A DNA stretch of 64,000 nucleotides from the NCBI RefSeq assembly GCF_023115425.1, contig NZ_CP096032.1:1798001-1862000 (forward strand), in the 5' to 3' direction. The notes under the pieces were generated by a model. It worked only from the letters and a program-made list of their open reading frames with translations. It had not been told where the DNA came from and did no database searches. Both the position numbers and the translations under genes were made by a program. This document shows, in pieces, positions 37,142 to 46,457 of this stretch. The first letter of the stretch is position 1. Every line of letters begins with the position of its first letter. Origin of the DNA: Synechococcus sp. A10-1-5-1. Its GTDB lineage: Bacteria > Cyanobacteriota > Cyanobacteriia > PCC-6307 > Cyanobiaceae.

Positions 37142-38053
37142 ATGCGCCTTGAGACCGTTTGGTTGATCCATCGAGCCGCCAGCCAGGCTGCTCTGCGCCA
37201 AGCCCGGCGTTGCGCCCAAACTCTGCGGGACCAGGGTGTGAAGGTCGCTGTGGCCATGAGTGGCGCCAGTGCGAACCCCTTCCCTGGTTTGCTCGCGGAT
37301 GAGGGGACCCACCCCGATTTGGCTGTGGTGCTGGGCGGAGATGGAACGGTGCTTGGGGCCGCGCGTCACCTGGCACCCCTTGGGGTTCCAATCCTCTCGT
37401 TCAACGTCGGCGGGCACTTTGGCTTTTTGACCCAGGAGCGCAAGCTTCTGGGCCATGGTCAGGAAGCGGAAGGGGCTCTCGACCTCTGGCAGCGACTTCG
37501 GGATGATCGCTTCGCCCTCGAGCGCCGAATGATGCTCGAGGCCCGGACCGACAGCAGCGACACGGTCCATACGGCCCTGAATGACCTCTATCTGAGGCCT
37601 GGGATCGATGAGGTCACCCCCACCTGCGTGTTGGAGTTAGAGATTGACGGGGAGGTCGTGGATCAGTTCCGAGGGGATGGCCTGATCATGTCGACCGCGA
37701 CCGGTTCGACGGGGTATTCGATGGCGGCGGGTGGCCCGATCTTGCATCCCGGTGTGGAGGCGATCGTGGTCAACCCCATCTGTCCGATGAGCCTTTCCAG
37801 TCGTCCGTTGGTGGTCCCGCCACGGGCGCAATTGGCGGTCTGGCCGCTGGGTCCCTCCAACAGCCGTGTACGCCTCTGGAAGGACGGTGCCTTTGCCGCG
37901 GTGCTCGAGCCTGGGGATCGCTGTGATGTGCGGCGTTCGCCCCATCACGCCTTGATGGTGCTGCTTGAGCAGAGCCCTTCCTATTACCGAACCTTGACCC
38001 ATAAGTTGCACTGGGCCGGCAGTTTGACGGCTGCTGAGCCTTCTCCGAATTAG
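37142..38053 (+). CDS. nadK: NAD kinase
   Basis: A 303-residue kinase producing NADP+, the acceptor of photosynthetic electrons. The diagnostic GGDGT loop appears in [14 protein letters not shown], and [13 protein letters not shown] forms the nucleotide site. ATG at 37142; a longer in-frame start lies within ndhE and is rejected. Located directly after the NDH-1 operon. Cyanobacteria commonly have two NAD kinases; which paralogue this is cannot be told. Confidence 0.94.
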   Translation: MRLETVWLIHRAASQAALRQARRCAQTLRDQGVKVAVAMSGASANPFPGLLADEGTHPDLAVVLGGDGTVLGAARHLAPLGVPILSFNVGGHFGFLTQERKLLGHGQEAEGALDLWQRLRDDRFALERRMMLEARTDSSDTVHTALNDLYLRPGIDEVTPTCVLELEIDGEVVDQFRGDGLIMSTATGSTGYSMAAGGPILHPGVEAIVVNPICPMSLSSRPLVVPPRAQLAVWPLGPSNSRVRLWKDGAFAAVLEPGDRCDVRRSPHHALMVLLEQSPSYYRTLTHKLHWAGSLTAAEPSPN

Positions 38054-38062
38054 ATCGAGCCC

Positions 38063-38575
38063 ATGGCCCTCGAGATTGAACGTCGCTTCCTGGTGTCAGG
38101 CCAGCAGTGGCGTGATGTGGTGTCTTGGCAACGGGATTTCGCCCAGGGCTATTTCCCGAATTCCTCGGCGGCGATGACCTCGCGGGTGCGCCTCGCTGGC
38201 ACGGAGGAGGCGTGGCTGACCCTCAAATTCCCCGCCGGTGGGATCGCCCGTCAGGAGTTTGAGTACCCGATTCCTGGTGCCGATGCCCTGGCATTGCTGG
38301 AGCGCTGCGAGGCCAAGTTGATCAAGCGCCGCTTTGGCTTGGATCTACCCGGCGGGGATTGGGTTCTGGATGTCTTTGAAGGGGAGAATGCGCCGTTGGT
38401 GATCGCCGAAGTGGAGCTTGAGCAGGCCGATCAAGCTGTGGAGATCCCCCATTGGTGCCAGCGGGAGATCACGGGTCTTGGGACCTTCAGCAATGCGGCT
38501 CTGGCGAGTCATCCCTTTGCCCGCTGGAGCGAGACAGAGCAGGCGCCCTGGCAGGGAGCATTAGGTCAGGGCTGA
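38063..38575 (+). CDS. CYTH-domain phosphatase-like protein
   Basis: A 170-residue CYTH-domain protein. The N-terminal ALEIERRFLV carries the ExExK-type metal motif (Glu-x-Glu-Arg-Arg), with further tunnel residues in SRVRLAG, LTLKFP, FEYPIP and IAEVELEQ. Relatives hydrolyse inorganic triphosphate or act in adenylate or thiamine-triphosphate metabolism. Substrate is inferred only by family. ATG at 38063, 9 bp after nadK. Confidence 0.88.
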   Translation: MALEIERRFLVSGQQWRDVVSWQRDFAQGYFPNSSAAMTSRVRLAGTEEAWLTLKFPAGGIARQEFEYPIPGADALALLERCEAKLIKRRFGLDLPGGDWVLDVFEGENAPLVIAEVELEQADQAVEIPHWCQREITGLGTFSNAALASHPFARWSETEQAPWQGALGQG

Positions 38576-38615
38576 GCTGCCTTAAGATTGTCTCAAGATT
38601 TCATTTGGCTTTTCT

Positions 38616-38792
38616 TTGCTCGGCCTCTACGACCAAGACGGAGTGTTCCGTTGCTCCGGGCTGGATCAGGCCGAGTGCCTTGCTTACGCCGAGCTGTTTG
38701 CCCTGGCTGAGGGGGCTTTCAGCATCGAGCCGTTGTTTGCTGCTGTGGAATTGGGCTCTACTCCTCGTCCCCAGGCAGGTTGCAGCAATTGA
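38616..38792 (+). CDS. Putative 58-residue protein, conserved-looking
   Basis: A short frame opening with TTG at 38616 and ending at TGA 38790-38792. It reads LLGLYDQDGVFRCSG, then LDQAECLAYAELFALAEGAF, and ends ELGSTPRPQAGCSN. The pattern of a short GLYD-x-DG start, an acidic-cysteine segment and a CLAYAELF helix resembles small hypothetical proteins I recall from picocyanobacteria. It has no membrane segment. An ATT at 38598 could be an alternative start. It overlaps the end of pedR by 35 bp on the opposite strand. Confidence 0.5.
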   Translation: MLGLYDQDGVFRCSGLDQAECLAYAELFALAEGAFSIEPLFAAVELGSTPRPQAGCSN

Positions 38793-39027
38793 AGCCATCC
38801 CGGCAGATCTTGCCGTGATCCATCGCCCAATTCAGGAGCGCCACCCGGTTCTTGGCGCCCGTTTTGGTGAAGACGTTGCTGACGTGGTTGTCCACGGTGC
38901 GTTTGCTGATCATCAGGTGCTCACCAATCTCTTGATTGGTTAGTCCTTGGGCTACCAGTTGGATGATCTCAAGTTCGCGCTCGGAGAGGTCCATGGGGGA
39001 ATGGCCGAGGCTGCTTCGATCAGTCAT
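38758..39027 (-). CDS. pedR: PedR-type LuxR-family regulator (single HTH domain)
   Basis: An 89-residue LuxR-type DNA-binding protein with no receiver domain. The HTH is LSERELEIIQLVAQGLTNQEIGEHL, and the C-terminus KICRDGFNCC holds three cysteines (75, 81, 82). The length and end match PedR (Ssl0564), which in Synechocystis responds to photosynthetic electron transport through thioredoxin and a C-terminal cysteine. ATG at 39027; a longer frame to 39078 is not supported. It stands alone and is divergent from metF. Confidence 0.88.
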   Translation of the reverse strand: MTDRSSLGHSPMDLSERELEIIQLVAQGLTNQEIGEHLMISKRTVDNHVSNVFTKTGAKNRVALLNWAMDHGKICRDGFNCCNLPGDEE

Positions 39028-39120
39028 CCTTGCCCCGAGACGCCTCGTCACTGTAGGCAGCAGTTGCCGTCTGGGCATGACTGCGGTGGTTAATGATGGG
39101 CCCTGTTAAGCAAGGTTGTT

Positions 39121-40005
39121 TTGCGGCTACAGCAGGCGCTTGAGGCGGGCCAATTTGCCCTGACGGCAGAGGTGATGCCCCCGCGTGGCGGAGAGATCAA
39201 GCGGACCCTTGAGCACGCTGAGCTGTTGAAGGATTGGGTGCACGCGGTGAATGTCACCGATGGCAGCCGCGCTGTGATGCGCATGAGCAGCTTGGCGGTC
39301 TGCCGGCTCTTGCTCGATGCCGGCGTGGAGCCGGTCTGGCAGCAAGCCTGCCGTGACCGCAACCGCATTGGCCTACAGGCTGATCTGCTCGGAGCCCATG
39401 CCCTAGGCATCAAAAACATTCTTTGTCTGACTGGGGATCCGGTGCGCGCAGGGGATCAACCCCAGGCAAGGCCGGTCAATGAGTTGGAGTCGGTGCGCCT
39501 GTTGCAGCAGGTGGCGGCGTTTAATCGCGGTGAGGATCCGGTGGATGGTCCGCTGCCCGATGGCCCTACGGAGCTCTTTGCCGGTGCGGCCGCTGATCCG
39601 CAGAGCCCAAGCTGGAGCGGCCTGAACAGCAGGATCCGTCGCAAGCATCAAGCCGGGGCGCGTTTCGTCCAAACCCAGATGGTGATGGATGAGGACTGTC
39701 TGAAGCGCTTCGTTGATGAGATCACGGCGCCCTTGGGATTACCTGTGTTGGCGGGCGTGTTTCTGCTGAAGTCGGCTAAAAATGCGGCCTTCATCAACCG
39801 CGTTGTTCCCGGCGCTTGTATCCCTCAAGCGATCATTGATCGTCTCGCCGCCGCGAGCAATCCCGCCGATGAGGGGATCACGATTGCAGCAGAGCAAGTC
39901 CGTCGCTACGCCAAGACCTGCCAGGGGGTTCACCTGATGGCGGTGAAGGCTGAGGAGCGCATTCCTCTGATCCTGGAACGGGCGGGATTTAGCTCGCGTT
40001 GCTGA
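39121..40005 (+). CDS. metF: Methylenetetrahydrofolate reductase
   Basis: A 294-residue flavoenzyme of the MetF family that makes 5-methyl-tetrahydrofolate for methionine synthesis. It opens LTAEVMPPRGGEIKRT, contains AVNVTDGSRAVMRMS, CRDRNRIGLQADLLGAHALGI-type (here NRIGLQADLLGAHALG), ILCLTGDPVRAGD and ARFVQTQMVMD. The start is TTG at 39121 with an AAGCAAGG stretch a few bases upstream that may be the ribosome-binding site. The 3' end overlaps the nucleotidyltransferase gene by 17 bp. Confidence 0.9.
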   Translation: MRLQQALEAGQFALTAEVMPPRGGEIKRTLEHAELLKDWVHAVNVTDGSRAVMRMSSLAVCRLLLDAGVEPVWQQACRDRNRIGLQADLLGAHALGIKNILCLTGDPVRAGDQPQARPVNELESVRLLQQVAAFNRGEDPVDGPLPDGPTELFAGAAADPQSPSWSGLNSRIRRKHQAGARFVQTQMVMDEDCLKRFVDEITAPLGLPVLAGVFLLKSAKNAAFINRVVPGACIPQAIIDRLAAASNPADEGITIAAEQVRRYAKTCQGVHLMAVKAEERIPLILERAGFSSRC

Positions 40006-41170
40006 TGGTGAGCTCAGTGCCGAGTAGATCGGCCATCGCTTTTTGCTGCGGCGAAGGCTTGGCGTAGTCCTGGCGCCGAGCGTCGGTGATCAGCCAATCC
40101 AGAGCTGCTTCTTGAAGGTCAAAGTGGTCGCCGTTGCGGTCGACGCAGTAGCGGCCAAAAACCAGCTTCTCTACGAGACGAACGCCGGGGCCGATGCGGG
40201 AGTAGTCAAAGATGATCGAGTTGTCGATCGTGGCGCCTTCGCAGATGTGGCAACTCGGTCCAATCATGGCGGGGCCAATAATCGTGGCGCCGTCTTCGAT
40301 CTTGGTCATCCCGCCGACGTAGATCGGACCTTCGACGTGGATCTTGTCCCAATTGGCTGCCACATTGAGACCCGCAAAGATGCCGGGCTTGATCTCCTTG
40401 CCAGGGATCTGCACTTGGCGGACTTGGCCCTGAAGAACGCTACGAATGGCCTGCCAGTAATCCGGCACTTTGCCGATGTCGACCCACTCGAAGTCCATCG
40501 GGAGCGCGTAGAAGGGCGCCCCATTGGCAACCAACTGGGGGAAGAGGTCCGAGCCGATGTCGAAGGGGACACCTTCGGGGACAAAATCCAGAACTTCCGG
40601 CTCAAAAATATAGATACCGGTGTTGATCATGTCGCTAGCGGCGTCTTCCACAGAGGGTTTCTCTTGGAAGGACTTCACCCGACCGTCATCGTCAGTGACA
40701 ACAACGCCGTAGCTACTGACCTGATCGCGGGGGACGCGCTTGGTGATCAAGCTCGCCATCGCACCCTTGGCTTTGTGGCGCTTGACGGCTTCGCTGAGAT
40801 CGAGGTCGATCAGGGCATCTCCACAGAGCACCACGAAGGTGTCATCGAAGAAGTGTTGGAAGGTCTGGATTTTTTTCAAGCCGCCAGCTGAACCAACGGC
40901 ATCGCCGATCAGTTCGCCGTCTTCGATTCGGCCTTCGAAGCTGTAGGCAATTTCAACGCCAAAGCGCTGGCCATCACGGAAGTAGTTCTCGATCTCCTCT
41001 GCCAGGTGGGAGACATTCACCATGATCTCGGTGAACCCATGCTCCCGCAGAAGCTCCAGCAGAAACTCCATCACGGGTTTCTGAAGGATCGGGATCATCG
41101 GCTTCGGGATCGTGTGAGTGATGGGTCTCACACGGGTTCCCTTGCCGGCAGCCAGGATCATCGCCTTCAT
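39989..41170 (-). CDS. NDP-sugar pyrophosphorylase (mannose-1-P guanylyltransferase-like)
   Basis: A 393-residue nucleotidyltransferase. The N-terminal Rossmann-like domain shows AAGKGTRVRPITHTIPKPM and VVLCGDALIDLDLSEA; from about residue 255 a left-handed beta-helix follows with hexapeptide-like turns (GPIYVGGMTKIEDGATIIGP). It activates a hexose phosphate with an NTP for cell-surface polysaccharide; the exact sugar is uncertain. The phosphomannomutase domain fused in some larger relatives is absent. ATG at 41170. Confidence 0.85.
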   Translation of the reverse strand: MKAMILAAGKGTRVRPITHTIPKPMIPILQKPVMEFLLELLREHGFTEIMVNVSHLAEEIENYFRDGQRFGVEIAYSFEGRIEDGELIGDAVGSAGGLKKIQTFQHFFDDTFVVLCGDALIDLDLSEAVKRHKAKGAMASLITKRVPRDQVSSYGVVVTDDDGRVKSFQEKPSVEDAASDMINTGIYIFEPEVLDFVPEGVPFDIGSDLFPQLVANGAPFYALPMDFEWVDIGKVPDYWQAIRSVLQGQVRQVQIPGKEIKPGIFAGLNVAANWDKIHVEGPIYVGGMTKIEDGATIIGPAMIGPSCHICEGATIDNSIIFDYSRIGPGVRLVEKLVFGRYCVDRNGDHFDLQEAALDWLITDARRQDYAKPSPQQKAMADLLGTELTISNAS

Positions 41171-41192
41171 GGCGTCACCCTACGCAAAAGAC

Positions 41193-42080
41193 TTAGGCCG
41201 CAATGGGTTCACGAGCCGGCCCCCGAGCTGACCCCAGTTCAGATGGCAGCGGGAGTTGCACGGATTCCCGCTCATCGAGTAGGCGCTTGAGTTGCAGCGG
41301 ACCGAACAATCCGCCCTCCTGTTCCAGCTCCACCTTTCCCTGGGAGCAGAGGAACAGCAGCGCCCAAAACACCCCCACCCGATCGCTGTCGAGGTCTTCC
41401 GGTGCCACTTCAGCCCAGGCCTCTACCAGGCCTTCAAATCCTGTCCAATCCAGTGATTGAGGCCACTGCAGCAGGAACTGGCTGAGGGCCGCGGTGGTCT
41501 CCGGCAGCTTTTCGCGGTGGGCCAGGGCGGCGACCTGCTCAATGGCGGCTCGGTCGCTGTAGCGGCGGCTGCGCTGGCGGTTGCGGACTTGCCCCTCCTC
41601 CTGCTCCAAGCGCTCGGCAATGTCTTCGAGTTGCCGAATCAATTCGCCCAGGGTCACCGGGCGCTGCAGCGGAGGTGGAGCGACCGGGCGACGCAGCAAG
41701 TGACGCTCTGGTTTGCGGGGCAGCTCCAGACCTGGGGTCAACAGCCAGCCCTGCCCTTCAGCATCGAAATCAAAGTCGAAGCTTTCGTCGAGTTCGGGTT
41801 CAGGAGGGAAGGTTTGGGCTTCGAGGACCTCTGCCTTCAGGCTCACCAGCACTGAGGCGGCCAAAAACGCTTCGCTGGTTTCGGCGAGATCCTGCTCGTA
41901 GCTACCACCGCGCCCTTTGTTCAGCGCAGCGACCAGTTTGGGGACTTCAATGCGTTGCCGCAGTTGATCAAGAAAGCCGTCGACGACAGCGATCACATCG
42001 ACGTCCCAGGGGTCGAGATCACCCCGCTCGGCGGCGTCTTGCAACAGCCGGATCGCAAGCCTGGCGCCACCTTCGGCCAC
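41193..42080 (-). CDS. scpA: Segregation and condensation protein A
   Basis: A 295-residue kleisin subunit of bacterial SMC-ScpAB condensin. It shows the N-terminal ARLAIRLLQDAAERGDLDPWDVDVIAVVDGFL, the STAEFLAASVLV-like segment (SEAFLAASVLVSLKAEVL) and an acidic central linker (EPELDESFDFDFDAEG). GTG start at 42080; no in-frame ATG precedes the conserved N-terminus. It follows the nucleotidyltransferase gene on the same strand. SMC and ScpB are not in the window. Confidence 0.9.
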   Translation of the reverse strand: MAEGGARLAIRLLQDAAERGDLDPWDVDVIAVVDGFLDQLRQRIEVPKLVAALNKGRGGSYEQDLAETSEAFLAASVLVSLKAEVLEAQTFPPEPELDESFDFDFDAEGQGWLLTPGLELPRKPERHLLRRPVAPPPLQRPVTLGELIRQLEDIAERLEQEEGQVRNRQRSRRYSDRAAIEQVAALAHREKLPETTAALSQFLLQWPQSLDWTGFEGLVEAWAEVAPEDLDSDRVGVFWALLFLCSQGKVELEQEGGLFGPLQLKRLLDERESVQLPLPSELGSARGPAREPIAA

Positions 42081-42202
42081 GGTTTCTTGCGGACTGAGCC
42101 GAAGGTACCGGCTTGAAGCGGGTTAAGCCAGTGCTCCAGGGCGATGTCAGCCCATTCTTTTGATGGATTTGGGCGAGGAATCTTGGGCCAGCTGAAGTGG
42201 AA

Positions 42203-42562
42203 TTAAGCCACTTCTCCCTGGGCGGAACTTTCCCCAGCAGCTGGGAGGAGGCCCAGCTGGGCATCGACGGTGGCGCGGTAGCGCTGGACGTCTTCCTCCA
42301 GCTCGCGAATGCGCACCTGTTGGGCTTCGATCTGATCCGGATCCATCTCGCTTTCAACCCGCTTGACGACCCCGGTCCAGACCGCAAACACCCAGGCGGC
42401 GGTCGCTCCAATGCCACCCACCACGAGCAGCAGTGCCGCAAGTGGCATGGTGGTGGTCAACCCGGGCAGGAAGCGCACGGTGGTGGGGGCCGTGTTCTCC
42501 AGGGTGAACATCACCGTGGCCAAACCAAAGCTGAAGATCAGCAGGAAGTTCAGCTGCTTCAT
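42203..42562 (-). CDS. LapA-domain (DUF1049) membrane protein
   Basis: A 119-residue protein with two hydrophobic helices (NFLLIFSFGLATVMFTLENT and the PLAALLLVVGGIGATAAWVFAV stretch) and a coiled C-terminal part (QQVRIRELEEDVQRYRATVD). This is the LapA/DUF1049 pattern, seen in lipopolysaccharide assembly proteins of other bacteria; role in cyanobacteria unclear. ATG at 42562 used; a TTG at 42610 would add 16 residues. It precedes scpA on the same strand with a 122-bp gap. Confidence 0.8.
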   Translation of the reverse strand: MKQLNFLLIFSFGLATVMFTLENTAPTTVRFLPGLTTTMPLAALLLVVGGIGATAAWVFAVWTGVVKRVESEMDPDQIEAQQVRIRELEEDVQRYRATVDAQLGLLPAAGESSAQGEVA

Positions 42563-42596
42563 TGCTGCGAGGCGACGCTGGTTGTGCTTCGTTGAG

Positions 42597-42654
42597 ATTA
42601 CGAAGATCACGCCAGCCCTGCATGCGCAGCTCCCCAGGGGCTGCGCTTCGTAAT
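42597..42654. repeat. Inverted repeat with nested hairpin between ndhD and lapA-like gene
   Basis: Outer arms ATTACGAAG (42597-42605) and CTTCGTAAT (42646-42654) are perfect complements. Inside, GCGCAGC (42624-42630) and GCTGCGC (42640-42646) form a second perfect stem around TCCCCAGGG; the two share base 42646. On the minus strand the element lies just past the ndhD stop, so it may end or stabilise that transcript. No long T-run follows, so a classic intrinsic terminator is not shown. A CAGCCCTG in the left bulge can also pair with the central CCCC-AGGGG part. Confidence 0.6.
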
Positions 42655-42667
42655 GGCCGAGCGCTCG

Positions 42668-44298
42668 TCAGCTCAGGACTGGGGCTTGCAGCGGTGCCTG
42701 GCGAATCAATCCAGACCCAGCAGGAGCGGTCAGGGCCTTCATGGCGCTCTCGTTTCTGGCCACCAGCATTTCCATCGAGGCCTTGTAGCTGTCGGTCATC
42801 AAGCGTGGATAGAGGCCAATGCCGATGATCGGCACCAGGAGGCAGCCAATGATGTAGATCTCGCGGGGCTCTGCATCGACCAAGTTGGTGTGGTCCACCA
42901 GCTCCGCTTTCTCTTTGCCATAGAAGATCTCCCGCAGCATCGAGAGCAGGTAGATCGGGGTGAGAGGACCACCCCAATGGCGGCCAGGCCGTCAATGGCG
43001 ACTCGGAAGGGAAGGGTGTAAGCGTCATCCGTTGCGAAACCGACGAAGACCATCAGTTCGCTGACGAAGCCGCTCATGCCCGGCAGGGCCAAGGAGGCGA
43101 GGGAGCAGACCGTCCAAAGCGCAAACATCTTGCGCATTTTTTGTCCGACACCACCCATCTCATCGAGCTGCAGGGTGTGGGTGCGGTCGTAGGTGGCTCC
43201 CACGAGGAAGAACAGTGAGGCGCCGATCAGCCCGTGGCTGATCATCTGAAGCATGGCTCCGCTGGAGCCCAACGCGCTGAAGCTGCCAATGCCAATCAGC
43301 ACAAAGCCCATGTGGCTGATGGAGCTGTAGGCAATTTTTCGTTTCAGGTTCCGTTGGGCGAAGGAGGTCAGGGCGGCGTAAATGATGTTCACCACCCCCA
43401 GCACCACCAGCAGTGGCGCAAAGACCGCGTGCCCATCGGGAAGGATCTGGCAGTTGAAGCGCAGCAGGGCATAGCCACCCATCTTCAAAAGAATCCCGGC
43501 CAGCAGCATGTGCACCGGTGCTGTGGCTTCGCCATGGGCATCGGGTAGCCAGGTGTGCAGAGGCACGATCGGCAGCTTGACGCCGAAGGCGATGAGCAAA
43601 CCCGCATAGGCCAAGAGTTGGAACTTCAGGGGGAAGCTCTTGGCCATCAAGTCGCTGTACTCAAAGCTGGTGGTGTCGCCGTAGAAGGCCATGGCCAGGC
43701 CAGCTAGGAGGATGAACAGGGAGCTGCCAGCGGTGTAGAGGATGAATTTGGTTGCGGCGTATTGCCGTTTTTTCCCGCCCCAGATGGCGATCAACAGATA
43801 GACCGGGATGAGTTCCAGCTCCCAGGCCAGGAAGAACAGCAGCATGTCCTGAACGGCGAAGACGGCGATCTGACCGCCATCCATCGCCAGGAGCAGGAAA
43901 TAGAAGAGCTTCGGCTTAAAACTCACCGGCCAGGCCGCTAGGGCCGCTAGGGCGGTGATGAAGCTGGTGAGCAGGATGAGCGGCATCGAGATGCCGTCGG
44001 CCCCGACCGACCAGGCCAACCCCAGTTCGGGTAGCCAGCTCACCCGCTCGACCAGCTGCAGGTTCGGATCGCTGGGGTCGTATCCCGTCAGATACCCGCC
44101 CACGGTGAGCAGGAAGGTGATCAGGGCAATGCCGAGAGCGAACCAGCGGACCTGCTTCCCATCTCCCTTGTCAGGGATGAAGGGGATGCAGAGGGCGGCT
44201 GCAATCGGGAACAGAATCGAGGCGCTGAGCCACGGGAATGCCGTGCTGCTCGCCTGTTCCGTCGCCACGGCCAGGGTTGAAACGAAGTCCAGGAGCAC
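42668..44298 (-). pseudogene. ndhD: NAD(P)H-quinone oxidoreductase subunit 4 (NdhD1) with 2-bp frameshift
   Basis: Proton-pumping antiporter-like subunit of NDH-1, about 542 residues if intact. Frame one (GTG at 44298) gives normal NdhD through [10 protein letters not shown], then drifts. Normal NdhD resumes one frame over as [18 protein letters not shown] and runs to 42668 ([31 protein letters not shown]). The minus strand reads CTCTCACC where CTCACC restores the frame, so two bases at 42962-42963 look duplicated. This is either a real lesion or an assembly error; no programmed signal is known for ndhD. It follows ndhF on the same strand. Confidence 0.85.
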
Positions 44299-44392
44299 CG
44301 AAAGCGAATCGCTTTAGGCGGAGTGTAGAAATGCTCATCGCGACCTGCTCCTAGGAGTGGTCGATGTCACACAGAGCGTTGTGCGCCAGGGG

Positions 44393-46411
44393 CTAGCCCA
44401 GGGCTCCGAAGAGCACTACCAAGGCGATCACACCCCCGAAAACGATCAGCGCATAGAACTGCGCGCGGCCGGTTTCGAAGTATTTGAGACCCTCGCCACT
44501 ACCCAGGGTGACCAGACCGGTGAGGTTGACGACGCCATCCACCACCTTGGAGTCCACCTCGAGCACCGAGCGGGCCAGTTTGCGGCTGCCTTGAACGAAG
44601 AGCTTGTCGTTGATGTCGTCCAGATACCACTTGTTCGCGAGGAAGGCATTGATGCTGGGGAAGCGTCCCGCCACCGCCGTTGCCAGGTCGAGCTTGCGCA
44701 GGGCATAAGCCAAGACCGCCACGCTGATGCCGATCACCGAGATCGCCACTGAGGCGCCGGCTAACGGAAGGAATTCACCCCAGCTGAAGTGCTCAGCCAC
44801 TTCTGCGGCTTCTTGTGGATCCAGCAGGGTGCCAAAGCGGCTGTTCCAGGGCATACCCAAGAGACCAATCAGGACCGAGGGAACTGCCAGGACCGCCAAG
44901 GGCATCGCCATCTGCCATGCGGATTCGTGGGGATGCTCGGCGTGGGCATGGTGCTCACCGTGCTCGTCACTGTGGTCATCGGCGCCCTTACCGGCGGCGG
45001 CCATCAGCTCCGCTTGCATCGCCTTGTCGTTGCCGCGGAACTCCCCTTCAAAGGTCAGGAAGTAGAGGCGGAACATATAGAAGGCAGTCATCCCAGCCGT
45101 CACAAAGCCCGCGGCCCAGAGGATGGGGAAGCTGCCAAAGGCCTGGCCAAGGATCTCGTCCTTGCTCCAGAAACCGGCGAGTGGCGGGATGCCGCTGATG
45201 GCCAGGCAGCCAATGAAGAAGGTGCTGCTGGTGACAGGCATGTATTTGCGGAGGCCACCCATCAAGCGCATGTCCTGCGCCAAGACCGCTTCGTGGCCGA
45301 CAACCTCTTCCATGGCGTGGATCACCGAGCCGGAGCCCAAGAAGAGCATCGCCTTAAAGAAGGCATGGGTCACCAGGTGGAACATGCCCGCCACCGGAGC
45401 GCCACAACCCATGGCCAGCATCATGTAGCCCAGCTGGCTCACGGTGCTGTACGCCAGGCCCTTCTTTAAATCCATCTGGGTGAGGGCGATCGATGCCCCC
45501 AGAAACAGGGTGATCGTTCCGATCACCGCCACCACCACCTGAACCTCAGGGAACGGCACGTAGACGGGTTGAAGCCGGGCCACCAGGAACACGCCCGCAG
45601 CCACCATGGTCGCGGCGTGGATCAGGGCTGAGATGGGGGTTGGACCTTCCATCGCATCGGGCAGCCAGACATGGAGCGGGAACTGGGCCGACTTGGCCAT
45701 CGGTCCCATGAAGACCAGTAGGCAGAGCAGGATCGCGATGCCGTTGGAGACGCTGCCGGCGCTGATCGCTTCTTGCAGGCGAACGCCAATGTCTTCGAAT
45801 CCGAAGCTGCCGGTGGCCCAGAACAGACCGAGGATCCCCAGCAGCAGGCCGAAGTCACCAACCCGGTTCACCACAAAGGCTTTTTGCGCGGCATTGGCAG
45901 CGCCGTCTCGGTCGTACCAGAAGCCAACGAGCAGGTAGGAGCACATGCCCACCAGCTCCCAGAACACATAGATCTGGAGCAGGTTGGGGCTGATCACCAG
46001 ACCCAGCATCGAGCTGCTGAACAGGGCGAGGTAGGTGAAAAAGCGCACATAGCCCTTGTCATGGGCCATGTAGCCATCGGAGTAGATCATCACCAGAACG
46101 GCGATGGTCGTCACCAGCGAGAGCATCACTGCCCCCAGGGCGTCCACCCGGAAGCCCATTTCCAGGGTGAAGGCCCCGGCACTGGCCCAGTCGAATAAGA
46201 CTTCGGTGGTGCCGGCACCGGCCAGCTGTTGGGCGAGGACGGCGTAACTCAAAACTGCCGCCGCACCCACGCAGCTGATCAACAGAAGCGCAACCGGTTT
46301 GCGCAGGCGGTTGACCGTGCGGTTAAAGCTGATCAGTCCCAGGCCCACCAATGCGGCCCCAATCAGCGGGAGCACCGGGATAAGCCAGGCGAGTTCGGCG
46401 GGCGACGGCAT
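44393..46411 (-). CDS. ndhF: NAD(P)H-quinone oxidoreductase subunit 5 (NdhF1)
   Basis: A 672-residue membrane subunit of NDH-1, of the type paired with NdhD1 in respiratory/cyclic complexes. Segments such as YVFWELVGMCSYLLVGFWYDR, PLHVWLPDAMEGPTPISALIH and KKGLAYSTVSQLGYMMLA are typical. A His-rich loop (DDHSDEHGEHHAHAEHPHE) sits between C-terminal helices. ATG at 46411. The ndhF-ndhD order, with rbcR divergent upstream past the nnrU-like gene, suggests a carbon-status-linked cluster. Confidence 0.96.
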   Translation of the reverse strand: MPSPAELAWLIPVLPLIGAALVGLGLISFNRTVNRLRKPVALLLISCVGAAAVLSYAVLAQQLAGAGTTEVLFDWASAGAFTLEMGFRVDALGAVMLSLVTTIAVLVMIYSDGYMAHDKGYVRFFTYLALFSSSMLGLVISPNLLQIYVFWELVGMCSYLLVGFWYDRDGAANAAQKAFVVNRVGDFGLLLGILGLFWATGSFGFEDIGVRLQEAISAGSVSNGIAILLCLLVFMGPMAKSAQFPLHVWLPDAMEGPTPISALIHAATMVAAGVFLVARLQPVYVPFPEVQVVVAVIGTITLFLGASIALTQMDLKKGLAYSTVSQLGYMMLAMGCGAPVAGMFHLVTHAFFKAMLFLGSGSVIHAMEEVVGHEAVLAQDMRLMGGLRKYMPVTSSTFFIGCLAISGIPPLAGFWSKDEILGQAFGSFPILWAAGFVTAGMTAFYMFRLYFLTFEGEFRGNDKAMQAELMAAAGKGADDHSDEHGEHHAHAEHPHESAWQMAMPLAVLAVPSVLIGLLGMPWNSRFGTLLDPQEAAEVAEHFSWGEFLPLAGASVAISVIGISVAVLAYALRKLDLATAVAGRFPSINAFLANKWYLDDINDKLFVQGSRKLARSVLEVDSKVVDGVVNLTGLVTLGSGEGLKYFETGRAQFYALIVFGGVIALVVLFGALG

Positions 46412-46457
46412 CCGGCACTCAGGGAATCAGGGCGAGTTTAGGCAGGCCGGTGGCCCC

